NCBI GenBank assembly: GCA_022572185.1
Contig: JACZWL010000004.1
Coordinates: 46,178 to 110,177 of the forward strand
DNA: 64,000 bases
Direction of reading: 5' to 3'
Source of the DNA: Pseudomonadota bacterium
GTDB taxonomy: Bacteria > Pseudomonadota > Gammaproteobacteria > Steroidobacterales > Woeseiaceae
Shown: piece by piece, positions 26,892-36,428 of the stretch
How the letters are laid out: every line of letters begins with the position of its first letter
How positions within the stretch are numbered: position 1 is the first letter of the stretch
Translations under genes and position numbers: made by a program
Notes under the pieces: model-generated
The model's database searches: none
Seen by the model: only the letters and a program-made list of their open reading frames with translations
Told to the model about the DNA's origin: nothing

Positions 26892-27926
26892 TTATTTGGC
26901 GAGCGCCTCAGCCCGTGCGTAGAAACAGTGCAAATCCTCGTCGCACTCCTTCAGCAATTCACGAAACTCGGTAAGTCGCCCCTGATACAGCGTCAACGGA
27001 ATCAGGCTGGCATTGTTCAGCGGCGCCCTTAGCCAGCCTGGCGCGCGGCGCCCCGTCCGATCGACTTCCTGGCCCGCCACCTCCCGTAACGCGGTCAGGA
27101 TTGTCTGTTTTTGTTCCTGCTTTTCACGTTCGTCAACTGAGCTGCCATACAGCTTCTGTAATTCGACCCGTGCTGACTGAACGTGTTCCATTAGCCGCTG
27201 CCTGAACTCGCGACTGCTACGATATTCCCCCAATCGATCCGTTTCGTCTCGGCTGGTCAGCCACAGTTCGATCCCGAATTCCTCAACTGCAGTAGCGAAA
27301 GATTCATTAAATTCAGAATCGTCTTTTATATACAGCTGTTGATGCGCAAGTTCATGGAATAATACCGCGACGAGATCAATCTCACTCCAACGCATCATTG
27401 TGTTGAGTACCGGGTCTGCAAAGCGCCCCAGCGTTGAATAGGCGGTAACACCACCGACAACCACATCGTAGTGTTTCGCCCTTAGCTTCCCTGCCTGCCG
27501 CTCCGCCGCCTCCTGCGAAAAATACCCTCGATAACTGACGCAACCGACAACTGGGTAGCACCATTGTTTGGGGTGCAGAGAGAACTCCGGTGCAGCAAAA
27601 ACATTCCAGACGACAAAGTCGCGCTCAAGATCAGCGTAACTGCGATAGCTGTCGTTGTCGGGAAGATAAAGTTCATCGATTGAAAACCGGCGAGCAGCCT
27701 TGACCAGGACCAGTCGCTCTTTCAGCGCATCAGGCGAGTCAGCATCTTGAATGACCTCATCGACAGGTCGGCGCTTGTGCATGATATTGATTTGACCTCG
27801 CGCGGCCTGCATATAATAACAACCCTCGATCTGCACGATTAGCAGCAGCAAGAGAAGCCCATACACCACGCGCCGGAATTGACTGCATGAGGTTCCTGAA
27901 ATCTTGTTCGAAATCGTTGACCGCAT
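26892..27926 (-). CDS. Putative lipoprotein zinc aminopeptidase (Aminopep family)
   Basis: 344 residues with an N-terminal hydrophobic helix ending in a lipobox-like IEGC (Cys36), then CYYMQAARGQINIMHKRRP, the opening segment of this family. The metalloprotease motif HELAH (His191, Glu192, His195) is followed by NESFATAVEEFG, where Glu208 is a likely third zinc ligand. It should be anchored to the inner or outer membrane facing the periplasm. Substrate unknown. It is divergent from cca. Confidence 0.8.
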   Translation of the reverse strand: MRSTISNKISGTSCSQFRRVVYGLLLLLLIVQIEGCYYMQAARGQINIMHKRRPVDEVIQDADSPDALKERLVLVKAARRFSIDELYLPDNDSYRSYADLERDFVVWNVFAAPEFSLHPKQWCYPVVGCVSYRGYFSQEAAERQAGKLRAKHYDVVVGGVTAYSTLGRFADPVLNTMMRWSEIDLVAVLFHELAHQQLYIKDDSEFNESFATAVEEFGIELWLTSRDETDRLGEYRSSREFRQRLMEHVQSARVELQKLYGSSVDEREKQEQKQTILTALREVAGQEVDRTGRRAPGWLRAPLNNASLIPLTLYQGRLTEFRELLKECDEDLHCFYARAEALAK

Positions 27927-27970
27927 CGTTTTGGCCTACAGCGTTCCCTCTAAAAAGTTAGAATCAGCCA

Positions 27971-29209
27971 ATGGAAGTTTACCTTGTTGGCGGTGCTGTT
28001 CGGGATGAACAGCTTGGATTGCCTGTCAAAGAACGGGACTGGTGCGTCGTGGGTGCGACGCCCGACGAGCTTTTGTCAAAGGGCTATCGTCAGGTCGGCA
28101 AGGGCTTTCCGGTTTTTTTGCACCCTGAAACCAACGAAGAATATGCGCTCGCGAGAACCGAGCGAAAGACGGGCGCAGGTTATCACGGGTTCGAATTTCA
28201 GACATCGCCTGATGTAACGCTGGAGGCAGATCTTAGTCGTCGCGACCTGACGATCAACGCTATGGCGAGAGACGCCGATGGCAATCTCATCGACCCATTC
28301 GACGGTATGGCTGATTTGGAACACAGAGTCCTGCGGCACATATCGGACGCATATGCCGAAGACCCTGTGCGGATTCTGCGCACCGCCAAATTCAAAGCAC
28401 GCTTTGCCAGCCTGGGATTCGAGCTGGCCGGCGAAACGCTCGACTTGATGGCACAAATGGTCTCCGATGGTGAAGCAGACTCGCTGCAAGCGGACCGGGT
28501 ATGGCAGGAAACCGAGGCGGCGCTCGCAGGTCCCAATCCACATCTGTATTTTCAGGTGCTGCGTGACTGCGGCGCACTGGCCGTCGTCTTTCCGGAGCTC
28601 GACGCGTTGTTCGGTGTGCCACAGCCGCCGCAGTGGCACCCTGAGATCGATTGCGGATTACATGCCTTAATGGTACTCGAGCAGTCCGCGAAGCTCAGCG
28701 ACGATGTCGCCGTCAGGTTTGCAGCTTTGGTGCACGATCTCGGCAAGGCCACGACCGCGAAAGAAAAACTGCCCAGCCATCCCGGGCACGAACGCCGCAG
28801 CGTTGAACTGGTCAACAAGATGTCTGAACGACTGCCTGTCCCGCGGGCCTGCCGGGAACTGGCCGTACTGGTTGCCGAGTATCACGCGCATTGCCACCGC
28901 GCTTTCGAACTCAGGCCACAAACCATCTTGAAATTGTTCAAGGAAGTCGATGCCTTCCGGCGACCCGAGCGGTTCCAGAAGTTCCTGCTTGCCTGCGAAG
29001 CCGATGCCCGCGGCCGCACGGGCTTTGAGGACAAACCGTATCCGCAGGCCGCTTATCTCGAACGTGCCTGGAAAAAAGCCGGCAGAATCAAAGCCGACCA
29101 CGTGGCCGACACAGCAACAAACGGAGCAGCCATCGGTGCCGAAATAGACAAGAAGCGCCTGCAGGCAATCATGAAAGTAAAGGCCGACACTGCAGATCAG
29201 GTGCCGTAA
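27971..29209 (+). CDS. cca: Multifunctional CCA tRNA nucleotidyltransferase
   Basis: Adds and repairs the 3' CCA of tRNAs. The class II nucleotidyltransferase head shows YLVGGAVRDEQLGL, RDWCVVGATP and SRRDLTINAMARD, then the RNA-binding ADSLQADRVWQETEAAL. The C-terminal HD domain (FAALVHDLGKATT) supplies the 2',3'-cyclic phosphodiesterase and phosphatase activity of the gammaproteobacterial form. The 412-residue length agrees. Its stop overlaps the convergent beta-barrel gene by 13 bases. Confidence 0.95.
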   Translation: MEVYLVGGAVRDEQLGLPVKERDWCVVGATPDELLSKGYRQVGKGFPVFLHPETNEEYALARTERKTGAGYHGFEFQTSPDVTLEADLSRRDLTINAMARDADGNLIDPFDGMADLEHRVLRHISDAYAEDPVRILRTAKFKARFASLGFELAGETLDLMAQMVSDGEADSLQADRVWQETEAALAGPNPHLYFQVLRDCGALAVVFPELDALFGVPQPPQWHPEIDCGLHALMVLEQSAKLSDDVAVRFAALVHDLGKATTAKEKLPSHPGHERRSVELVNKMSERLPVPRACRELAVLVAEYHAHCHRAFELRPQTILKLFKEVDAFRRPERFQKFLLACEADARGRTGFEDKPYPQAAYLERAWKKAGRIKADHVADTATNGAAIGAEIDKKRLQAIMKVKADTADQVP

Positions 29210-30039
29210 AGGAACCAGAAAAACGAAAATACGACCGTACCACCGAAGTTTTCGGAATCGTCGTAGCCGATGCGTAATTCGATGTCGCTAGCATCACTGG
29301 CCGGAAAGAGAAATCCTGCACTCACTGAATCGACGCGGCCGCTGTCAATTGCTGTCTGTCTGCTGCCGGCTTCCAGGCCCAGTGATCGAAGCCCGAACTT
29401 AATATCGATGCCCGCGTCGACCCTGTAATCCAGCAAGCTGTTGGCCAGGCTGAGTCTCGACGCCGCAAGAAAATTCAGATCGGAAATATTCTGCAAGCGC
29501 GTCAGATCGACAGAGTAATCGTAGTTCATGCCGCGCACATACAAACTGACCCGCTCGCTGGCATCGACTCGAAAACGTAATCCATATCCATCCGCTTCAA
29601 ATTCGACCTGGCGCCGCTCGAACAGGGGCTCGAGATTAAGGACAAAGTCGAAGTTGCGTTTTTCGTAGTCCGCTGACAGCAATACCGACTTCGTTCTCAC
29701 ATAAACTGAGCCGCGAATATCGACGGAATCGAGTAATTCATCGTCGCCCCAGTACGCTGCACTTATGCGGATGCCGATCGGGTCGAAGTGATGATCCAGC
29801 CCGATATCTCCGTACACGGTGTCGAGTTGGCTGATGACACCTTTTGCCTGGGCTTTAGCAGCTGTAACGGAGATCCAGGTTTTTCCCGTAATACCGTAAT
29901 CAGCAAACGCCGAAAACGAGAGGCTGTCCGAGGTATCGCCTTCGGCACCAAAACCGAGGATAAAGCCGTCTCCGGCAAAGGCGTTGCTGCCGAGCAGGAG
30001 AGCCAGCAAAGGGATTTTCCATCGCTTAAACCAGGGCAT
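29197..30039 (-). CDS. Predicted outer membrane beta-barrel protein, unknown function
   Basis: 280 residues with a clear signal peptide (WKIPLLALLLGSNAFA). The rest alternates polar and hydrophobic residues in short stretches (GIRISAAYW, SVYVRTKSVLLSADYE, VSLYVRGMNYDYS) and ends in an aromatic-rich strand GTVVFSFFWFLYGT, the pattern of a barrel with a C-terminal insertion signal. I do not recognise a family. Its start overlaps the end of uppP by 14 bases, so the two may be co-translated. Confidence 0.7.
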   Translation of the reverse strand: MPWFKRWKIPLLALLLGSNAFAGDGFILGFGAEGDTSDSLSFSAFADYGITGKTWISVTAAKAQAKGVISQLDTVYGDIGLDHHFDPIGIRISAAYWGDDELLDSVDIRGSVYVRTKSVLLSADYEKRNFDFVLNLEPLFERRQVEFEADGYGLRFRVDASERVSLYVRGMNYDYSVDLTRLQNISDLNFLAASRLSLANSLLDYRVDAGIDIKFGLRSLGLEAGSRQTAIDSGRVDSVSAGFLFPASDASDIELRIGYDDSENFGGTVVFSFFWFLYGT

Positions 30040-30823
30040 AAAAAACTACTCCCGCGAGACCGAGCCTGTATATAGCAAACGGCAGAAGACCGATCACGTT
30101 GACAAACCTCATGAAGAAATCGATGCTGAAATAAGCCACTACTGCCGAAATCGACACGCCGATCGCCAGCTGCGCCCAGGCGAATTGTGTCCCTTCAACG
30201 AACAACCTTGACGATTCGAATACGGCTGCAAGCATGATGACCGGCGCTGACAACAAAAAAGAAAATCGTGCTGCATCCTGTCTCTGGAAACCGAGGATCA
30301 TCGCTGCGCTGATGGTAACGCCGGAGCGAGACGTTCCCGGTACAAGTGCCAATGCCTGGGCGATGCCGATAATGATGGCGTCCCTTAGTCGCACATTCGC
30401 AAAGATTCGTTGCTGCCTGCCGAAGCGATCAGCCAGTGCCATTAATACACCGTAGCCCGACAGTGTGAACACGATGACGACCGGGCTCCTGAGCTTGGCC
30501 TCGATCCAAGCAGCGAATAGCAGGCCGGTGATCGCAGCCGGGATGGTGCCAATCATTATGTATAACGCCATCCGCGACTCCGGTGACCCGCCGCTGCCGC
30601 CCAGGAGTCGTACACCACCGGCGATCAGCCCCGCCAGATCCTTACGGAAATAGACGCAGACTGCTGCGAGAGACCCTAAATGAACGGCAACGTCGAAAAC
30701 CAGGCCCTGATCGGTCCAGCCGAAGATCATGGGCACGAGCACCAAATGGCCCGAACTCGAAATAGGCAGGAACTCTGTCAGCCCCTGCACGATCGAAAGC
30801 ACGATCGTCTGCAGCCAGCTCAC
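30026..30823 (-). CDS. uppP: Undecaprenyl-diphosphatase (BacA type)
   Basis: Inner-membrane enzyme that dephosphorylates undecaprenyl pyrophosphate so the lipid carrier can be reused for peptidoglycan and other polymers. 265 residues, mostly helices. The two active-site segments are intact: GLTEFLPISSSGHLVLVP near the N-terminus and ALVPGTSRSGVTISAAMILG in the middle. It is followed by an overlapping beta-barrel gene. Confidence 0.95.
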   Translation of the reverse strand: MSWLQTIVLSIVQGLTEFLPISSSGHLVLVPMIFGWTDQGLVFDVAVHLGSLAAVCVYFRKDLAGLIAGGVRLLGGSGGSPESRMALYIMIGTIPAAITGLLFAAWIEAKLRSPVVIVFTLSGYGVLMALADRFGRQQRIFANVRLRDAIIIGIAQALALVPGTSRSGVTISAAMILGFQRQDAARFSFLLSAPVIMLAAVFESSRLFVEGTQFAWAQLAIGVSISAVVAYFSIDFFMRFVNVIGLLPFAIYRLGLAGVVFYALV

Positions 30824-30851
30824 GGCAGAACTCCGCCAAGTCGCACAGCGG

Positions 30852-32024
30852 TCACAATACGTGCGCCCTGTCAGCGCAGTTAAACGCAGTCACACCGGTC
30901 AAATCCCCGCGACTTAATCCGATGCATTTGAAGTTCTCGCCCATTTCGCCGGGCAGGGTAAGTAATTTGACCTGTCGCGACATTTCGAGCTGCTCGGCGA
31001 CGGACAAATCGGCGATGCCGGCCAACTCGTCTGCGAGACCCCCGTTGATCAGGAACTGTGCCTGCGTGACGTAACCCGCAACGTCGAGCCCGTGATCCAC
31101 CGCCGACTCGGCAACCGCCGTGAAATCAACCCAGCTCGTCAAGTCCTGAATACCCGGATAAATAAGCGGCTCGTTGTGCGCATGATGACGAAAGTGACAT
31201 CGCAACCAACCCTGATTGTGCTCGCGCGAATAATATTCCCGGCGGGATACGCCATAGTCGAACAGGAGTACAAGGCCTTTGTCCAGGCAAGTTGCAATCT
31301 GTCCAATCCAGTCAGGCAGCCCAAGGGATATCTCGGACTGGTAACCCTGCGGCAATGCTTCGCCAATATCCGTCTCTATCTTTTCTACTGCTACCGCCAG
31401 TATTTCAGGCGCCGGTTTTCTGCTCCAGTCGAAGCCCGTTTCGTCAGCGGTGACGTGCATCTGAAATACGGCAGCGTCCGTACGTTCGAATCGCTCGACA
31501 GGAAGCGCATCAGCCACTTCGTTCGCGATGACGACGCCCGCAAACTTCTTCGGTAATTTGCTTAGCCATTCGACCCTTGGCAACAAGTCAGGCAATTCTT
31601 CACCTATCAATTCTTCCTGCCTGGCCTTGAGATCTGCCGAAATCTCGAGAATCAGGTATCGCTCCGGCGGCGATTTCAGGTCAGTCAACTTTCGCAGGAT
31701 TTCGACGGCGAGGCGGCCACTACCAGCACCCAGCTCCAGTATTTGTCCCTTTTCCAGTTGTTCGAGGACCGCTGCACATTGTCGCGCCACTACACGGCCG
31801 AAGATCGGCGATAGTTCCGGAGCTGTTACAAAGTCGCCGGCCGCGCCAAACTTGGTCGTACCGACGTTGTAGTAACCGAGGCCTGGCGCATAGAGCGCGA
31901 GGTGCATGAACTGTGCGAAGCTGATGCTCCCGTCGGCTTCATCGATCGCCTGTCTGATCGATGCACAAACTTTTTGGCAATGTGCCAGGCTGTCGTCATC
32001 CGGTCTCGGTAAGCGGCTAATCAT
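30852..32024 (-). CDS. SAM-dependent methyltransferase, MidA/NDUFAF7 family
   Basis: About 390 residues from the ATG at 32024 (32042 is an alternative). Family landmarks: ISFAQFMHLALYAPGLGYY, GAAGDFVTAPELSPIFGRVVARQ, the SAM loop ILELGAGSGRLAVEIL and VIANEVADALPVERF. The mitochondrial relative NDUFAF7 dimethylates an arginine of complex I; the bacterial substrate is not established. Divergent from the pteridine-reductase-like gene, an arrangement also seen near folate genes elsewhere. Confidence 0.88.
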   Translation of the reverse strand: MISRLPRPDDDSLAHCQKVCASIRQAIDEADGSISFAQFMHLALYAPGLGYYNVGTTKFGAAGDFVTAPELSPIFGRVVARQCAAVLEQLEKGQILELGAGSGRLAVEILRKLTDLKSPPERYLILEISADLKARQEELIGEELPDLLPRVEWLSKLPKKFAGVVIANEVADALPVERFERTDAAVFQMHVTADETGFDWSRKPAPEILAVAVEKIETDIGEALPQGYQSEISLGLPDWIGQIATCLDKGLVLLFDYGVSRREYYSREHNQGWLRCHFRHHAHNEPLIYPGIQDLTSWVDFTAVAESAVDHGLDVAGYVTQAQFLINGGLADELAGIADLSVAEQLEMSRQVKLLTLPGEMGENFKCIGLSRGDLTGVTAFNCADRAHVL

Positions 32025-32098
32025 GTGTCGTCCGTGTTGCATGTTGCTTATGATGTCCTTAACAATGTGTATAGTTTGTTGACGGCAAAGTGGTCAAA

Positions 32099-32857
32099 AT
32101 GTCTAAAGCAGATACCCGGACTCTCGACGGCAAGTGTGCACTGATCACCGGTGCAGCCAAAAGAATCGGCGCCGTAATCACCGAGCGCCTGCACGAGGCC
32201 GGTGTCAGCGTTGCCATTCATTATCGCAGTTCCGCCGCCGACGCAAAGGAACTCTGCAGCCGTTTGAATGATGCGCGGCCCGATTCGGCAAAAATCTTTG
32301 CTGCCGACCTGAATGATACGGCCGGTTTGGACAGCCTCGTGGAATCAGTCATTGCCTGGGGAGGCCGACTCGATATCCTGATAAACAACGCAGCATCGTT
32401 TTACCCGACACCGATCGGCAGCATTTCGGAATCCCAGTGGGACGATTTGATCGGCAGTAACCTGAAAGCACCTCTTTTTCTGTCTCAGTCCGCATGGCCA
32501 CATCTCAAATCCAGTGGCGGCGTGATCATTAACATGCTGGATATTCATTCCAGGCGGCCATTGCGGGATCACGCCGTTTATGCTTCAACGAAAGCTGGCC
32601 TCTCCATGCTTACGCGCTCGCTGGCAAAGGACATGGCCCCCGAGGTCCGGGTAAATGGCGTGGCGCCCGGCGCCATCCTGTGGCCCGAGGAAGGCATGAC
32701 CGAGTCAATCAAAAAAAGTATCGTGAGTCAGATTCCGCTCAGGCGGCCAGGCCACCCGGACGATATCGCCGATTGCGTCCTCTATCTGGTTCGCGATGCC
32801 GCTTATGTGACCGGAGAGATCATTGCGGTCGACGGTGGCCGCAGTATCGGATGGTAA
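32099..32857 (+). CDS. SDR-family pteridine reductase-like protein
   Basis: 252-residue short-chain dehydrogenase. The nucleotide loop is TGAAKRIGAVI, whose RIG followed by HYRSS marks the pteridine reductase (PTR1/FolM) group that uses NADPH. The catalytic Tyr-Lys pair is in YASTKAGL and the C-terminal turn reads YVTGEIIAVDGGRSIGW. Its likely substrates are dihydropteridines or dihydrofolate. folK and folB lie 1.5-2.4 kb away. GTG at 32090 is an alternative start. Confidence 0.85.
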   Translation: MSKADTRTLDGKCALITGAAKRIGAVITERLHEAGVSVAIHYRSSAADAKELCSRLNDARPDSAKIFAADLNDTAGLDSLVESVIAWGGRLDILINNAASFYPTPIGSISESQWDDLIGSNLKAPLFLSQSAWPHLKSSGGVIINMLDIHSRRPLRDHAVYASTKAGLSMLTRSLAKDMAPEVRVNGVAPGAILWPEEGMTESIKKSIVSQIPLRRPGHPDDIADCVLYLVRDAAYVTGEIIAVDGGRSIGW

Positions 32858-32884
32858 CGGGGACAGGCCCGGATCTGTTGCGGA

Positions 32885-34216
32885 TTAAAATGCCCCGGCA
32901 AATTCACGCCACGGCGGGCCGTGCAAGTCGATCTGCGGCAGATCCCGGTCGAACGTCGGTTTCAGCACTCCTGCCGCAGCGGGACACGCGCCGGTTGCAA
33001 GGAACGCCAGTGCAGTCACCAGGTTGGGATCGGTATCTGCTCCAACGACCTCCGTTAAATCATCCACTGCGGGACAGTCCACTGGCAAGCCGTCGAAGTA
33101 GTCACCCTGGTCCAGCACGTTGACGGTCTCGAATGCAGTTGCCCGCAGAATCTTCTCGCAAAACTGGATACCAACCTGACCTACCGGCTTGCCAAACGTG
33201 GTATCACCGACGATCGTAACCTCAGCATAAGGCTCCATGCTGTTTATCACTATTTCACTCGCCGAAGCGGTACCCGATGTCGCAATGACGACGAGCCTGG
33301 ACAAATTCGTTGAATTTACGAGCCGCTGGAAAAACGCAGTCCTGTTGGAGCCTGTGTTCTTGTCGTTGAAAAGTGTCTTCGAGAAAATGAGATTGTTGGA
33401 GTTAAACCCGCCGAGATAATCCCCTAACAACTCAGCGGTGCTGACCAGCCCGCCGCCGTTGTACCGCATATCGATGATCACAGCGCTGACGCCGGCTGCG
33501 TTGAAGTCGGCAAACAGGATGCTAAAGACCGGATCCGCCGTGCTGATGAATGTTGCGAATTCAACGTAGCCAACAGGGGTGCCGCCCATGTCGATAATGC
33601 GCCACTGTGGCAACGGATCGATCGTCACGATGTCATGACTTACGGTTACCGTGAATTCGATGTTGTCCAGGCCGCGGATTGTGAATTCCAGCGGCGATTG
33701 TCCGAATACCACGCCGACACCTTCGTTAGCCTGGATATCTGCGATTGAGCGGCGATCGAGTGCAATAATTCGTTGCCCTCGCGCAAAACCACCAACCAGA
33801 TCCGCAGGGCTGCCGCTGAACACGCGCGTAAAACGAACATCGTCGGCTGCTTCGAATCGGAAACTGAAGCCGAATCCTTCGAACTTGCCTTCACCGAAGA
33901 ACTGCGCATCAGCCTCGGCCGAGTTGATAAAACTGAAGCGGTCGATCGGCTCGTCGGTCAAAGGGTTGATCGGCGAAAACGAAATAAGGGCTGTCAGCAA
34001 TTCCTCGGGGGTTGCGAACTGGCTCAAATCCACGTTTGCCGGCAACGCCGTGTACCAGAAATAGACGTCACGCATCGCGTCAAGCACGAACTGCTTCTGA
34101 GCATCATTCGTGCATGCCGCGGTACCGGCCTGCGGCCCTCCGTCGCCACCGCTCGAAGAACTGCAGCCCGATAGCGTCAGCGTCATCGCTGCCAGCAGGT
34201 AGAGGAATTTGCGCAT
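32885..34216 (-). CDS. S41 family C-terminal processing peptidase, lipoprotein
   Basis: 443 residues. The lipobox LSGC (Cys18) is followed by a Ser/Gly linker, which points to a membrane-anchored periplasmic protein. A PDZ-like region (FTRVFSGSPADLVGGFARGQRIIALDRRSI) precedes the S41 domain with VIIDMRYNGGG, the nucleophile in TSGTASASEIV and the lysine in TTFGKPVGQ, a Ser-Lys dyad. Its target is unknown. Convergent with the pteridine-reductase-like gene. Confidence 0.88.
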   Translation of the reverse strand: MRKFLYLLAAMTLTLSGCSSSSGGDGGPQAGTAACTNDAQKQFVLDAMRDVYFWYTALPANVDLSQFATPEELLTALISFSPINPLTDEPIDRFSFINSAEADAQFFGEGKFEGFGFSFRFEAADDVRFTRVFSGSPADLVGGFARGQRIIALDRRSIADIQANEGVGVVFGQSPLEFTIRGLDNIEFTVTVSHDIVTIDPLPQWRIIDMGGTPVGYVEFATFISTADPVFSILFADFNAAGVSAVIIDMRYNGGGLVSTAELLGDYLGGFNSNNLIFSKTLFNDKNTGSNRTAFFQRLVNSTNLSRLVVIATSGTASASEIVINSMEPYAEVTIVGDTTFGKPVGQVGIQFCEKILRATAFETVNVLDQGDYFDGLPVDCPAVDDLTEVVGADTDPNLVTALAFLATGACPAAAGVLKPTFDRDLPQIDLHGPPWREFAGAF

Positions 34217-34350
34217 TTAGGTCTCCTTGTGACCTGCGGGGCTTCGCTCTATGCCGTTGTCCGAACCCGATATTCTACTAGCTCGGGCCAGCCATGAACG
34301 CTGCACCAGTGCCTTGTTTTTGAATCGCGACTGTGGTGTCTGGCCGCTTA

Positions 34351-34839
34351 TTACAAAATAACGCTTTCCCGCGTTATTGGATGACGGCCTGTGTCAAATT
34401 TATCCCAGTGGTCCTGGTAGCTTTGATGCGTCTCGGGATGTAAAAGTTTCGGTGCAATCTCGGCCAATGGGCCCAACACGAAACTGAAGCGCAGTACGTC
34501 CGGCCGCGGCAAGCGGATCGGCGGCTCGTCCACGACCAGATCATCATAGAGCAGCAGGTCGATATCGAGCGCCCGTGACGAATACCCTCGCGCAAACCGG
34601 TCCCGGCCGGCCATTCTTTGTATTTCCTCAGTTTGATCGTAGATTTCGCCCGGCGGGAGCCCGGTCTCCAGACCGATGACCATATTGAGGAAATCATCGC
34701 CGTCGAAGCCGTATGCCTTGCTTCGATACACCGAGGACTTCTCGAGCTTGCCAAACCGTTTCTCGAGCTCTTTAAGCCCCAGGCCCAGATTTTTTTGCGG
34801 CTCGATGTTGCTGCCGAGGCCGAGATAGATTGCTGGCAC
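34351..34839 (-). CDS. folK: 2-amino-4-hydroxy-6-hydroxymethyldihydropteridine diphosphokinase
   Basis: Transfers pyrophosphate from ATP to 6-hydroxymethyl-dihydropterin in folate synthesis. 162 residues; the opening YLGLGSNIEPQKNL, the pterin pocket FLNMVIGLET and the signature RALDIDLLLYDD followed by LPRPDVLRFSFVLGPLAEIAP are all present. It starts 4 bases after folB, so the two consecutive folate enzymes are co-translated. Confidence 0.95.
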   Translation of the reverse strand: MPAIYLGLGSNIEPQKNLGLGLKELEKRFGKLEKSSVYRSKAYGFDGDDFLNMVIGLETGLPPGEIYDQTEEIQRMAGRDRFARGYSSRALDIDLLLYDDLVVDEPPIRLPRPDVLRFSFVLGPLAEIAPKLLHPETHQSYQDHWDKFDTGRHPITRESVIL

Positions 34840-34843
34840 TTTT

Positions 34844-35203
34844 TTACTCGTTTTTTTGGCGACGAATCTTTACGCCGACGTCTCTTGCCCCGCGTATAGC
34901 GCCCGGCTTGTTCACGCGAACCTCGACCCATGGCACATCGAATTCTTTGAGGACTATGTCAGCGATCCTTTCGGCCAGCGTCTCAACGAGCTGAAAGCTC
35001 GATTCGGCGACGAATTGCTGCACGCGTTTGGCAACCAGCTTGTAATTGAGCGTATCGTCTATGCTGTCTGACTCTGCGGCACGCCTGATGTCCGCTCCCA
35101 TTTCGAGATCGATGCTGACCGTCTGGCGAATCTTCCGTTCCCAGTCCCCGACGCCGACAATGGTCTCGACTCTCAAATCATGCAGGAAAATGGTGTCCAT
35201 CAA
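34844..35203 (-). CDS. folB: Dihydroneopterin aldolase
   Basis: Cleaves 7,8-dihydroneopterin to 6-hydroxymethyl-dihydropterin, the substrate of the next enzyme FolK. 119 residues beginning MMDTIFLHDLRVETIVGVGDWERK, with the family's conserved Glu in GVGDWE and Lys near VRVNKPGAI. Length and fold residues are normal. plsY, which often stands between tsaD and folB, is missing here; a 37-base palindromic element occupies the gap. Confidence 0.94.
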   Translation of the reverse strand: MMDTIFLHDLRVETIVGVGDWERKIRQTVSIDLEMGADIRRAAESDSIDDTLNYKLVAKRVQQFVAESSFQLVETLAERIADIVLKEFDVPWVEVRVNKPGAIRGARDVGVKIRRQKNE

Positions 35204-35231
35204 TGCGCCTTCAGCAGATTGGGGCCTGCGA

Positions 35232-35268
35232 CTGGTGGTCCGTCAATATGGCCTTGCCGGACCACTAG
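35232..35268. repeat. 37-base palindromic element, copy A (CTAG end)
   Basis: Arms CTGGTGGTCCG and CGGACCACTAG flank a 15-base centre containing CAATATGGCCTTG. The terminal CTAG (35265-35268) contains the TAG stop of tsaD. Related copies are at 45476-45512 (inverted) and, degenerate, at 42273-42301. Confidence 0.75.
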
Positions 35269-36287
35269 GCCGGGTTTGCCGAGCCGGGCGGTATCAACGT
35301 TTCCAGGGGCCATCGCGCTGTCGCGTGAATAGTAGCTGGTTCCGACCCGTCGGAAAGCCTGAGCGCACCGGCGATTGCGATCATCGCGCCGTTGTCCGTA
35401 CAAAACTCCGGTCGCGGATAATAAACTCGTCCGTCAAACCTCTCTGCCAGCTGCTCTCGCAAATGCAAATTGGCGCCTACCCCGCCGGCGACGACGATTC
35501 GATCGAGGTTTGTCTGCTTTGCAGCCTGGATAGACCGCGTGACCAGCGTATCAATCGCAGCGCACTGAAACGACGCGGCGATGTCGGCCCGCACGCGATC
35601 TGTGTTGCCCTCTTCGGCCGATTTTTTGACTTGCAACATCACCGCTGTCTTCAAGCCGCTAAAACTGAAATCGAGGCCTGGTCTTTTCAGCATGGGGCGC
35701 GGGAATGTGTACGCCTGCGGATCACCGTTTTCCGCCAGCACCGCGAGTGCCGGCCCGCCAGGGTAATCGAGACCGAGGAGTTTCGCTGTTTTATCGAAAG
35801 CCTCGCCGACCGCATCATCGAGGGTGCTGCCAAGCACATCGTAAAGCCCTAGCCCTTTTACAGCAACGAGCAGCGTGTGGCCGCCAGACACCAGGAGCGC
35901 CAGAAACGGGTACACGGGCGCATCCTCTTCAAGCATCGGCGCGAGCAAATGGCCTTCCATGTGATGTATTGGTATGACCGGGCAACTCCAGGCCAGGCCC
36001 AGCCCGTTCGCCAGGCCGCTACCAACCATCAGCGCACCGACGAGACCGGGCCCGGCCGTATAAGCAACGGCGTCAGGCCGCTCCATGCCGGCATCCCCGA
36101 GCACTTTCCTGATCAGGGGCAGCAAGCGGCGAATATGGTCCCGTGACGCAATTTCGGGCACAACGCCTCCATAAATCTTGTGCAGGTCAATCTGGCTGTG
36201 CAGTGCCTGTGCAAGGAGGCCGCGATCGGGGTCGAAGACTGCGACTCCGGTCTCGTCACAACTGGTTTCCAAACCGAGTACCTTCAT
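35265..36287 (-). CDS. tsaD: tRNA N6-adenosine threonylcarbamoyltransferase
   Basis: Catalytic subunit of the t6A37 modification complex for ANN-decoding tRNAs, which would include the intron-split tRNA-Ile in this window. 340 residues from the ATG at 36287 ([19 protein letters not shown]). The metal-binding [12 protein letters not shown] is intact, as are [10 protein letters not shown] and [13 protein letters not shown]. The frame is open upstream to 36596, but that stretch is antisense to rpsU and does not resemble the family. Its TAG stop lies in the end of a palindromic repeat. It is divergent from rpsU. Confidence 0.95.
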   Translation of the reverse strand: MKVLGLETSCDETGVAVFDPDRGLLAQALHSQIDLHKIYGGVVPEIASRDHIRRLLPLIRKVLGDAGMERPDAVAYTAGPGLVGALMVGSGLANGLGLAWSCPVIPIHHMEGHLLAPMLEEDAPVYPFLALLVSGGHTLLVAVKGLGLYDVLGSTLDDAVGEAFDKTAKLLGLDYPGGPALAVLAENGDPQAYTFPRPMLKRPGLDFSFSGLKTAVMLQVKKSAEEGNTDRVRADIAASFQCAAIDTLVTRSIQAAKQTNLDRIVVAGGVGANLHLREQLAERFDGRVYYPRPEFCTDNGAMIAIAGALRLSDGSEPATIHATARWPLETLIPPGSANPA

Positions 36288-36377
36288 AGGCGCCGCATCA
36301 TACCCCAGGAAACACTCGAAATTGGGCCTCAATGCTTTGCAATATACCGCTTCTGCGGATAGTATGGTTGGTCGCGT

Positions 36378-36402
36378 CCCGGCCCCTGTGCCGGGTTTCT
36401 TT
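36378..36402 (+). terminator. Terminator-like hairpin in the rpsU leader
   Basis: CCCGGC (36378-36383) pairs with GCCGGG (36390-36395) and is followed by TTTCTTT, about 27 bases before the rpsU ATG. It could be an attenuator of the operon; the promoter would lie in the gap before it. Confidence 0.4.
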
Positions 36403-36428
36403 ATATCTGAACTGAAAAACGTATTTGT

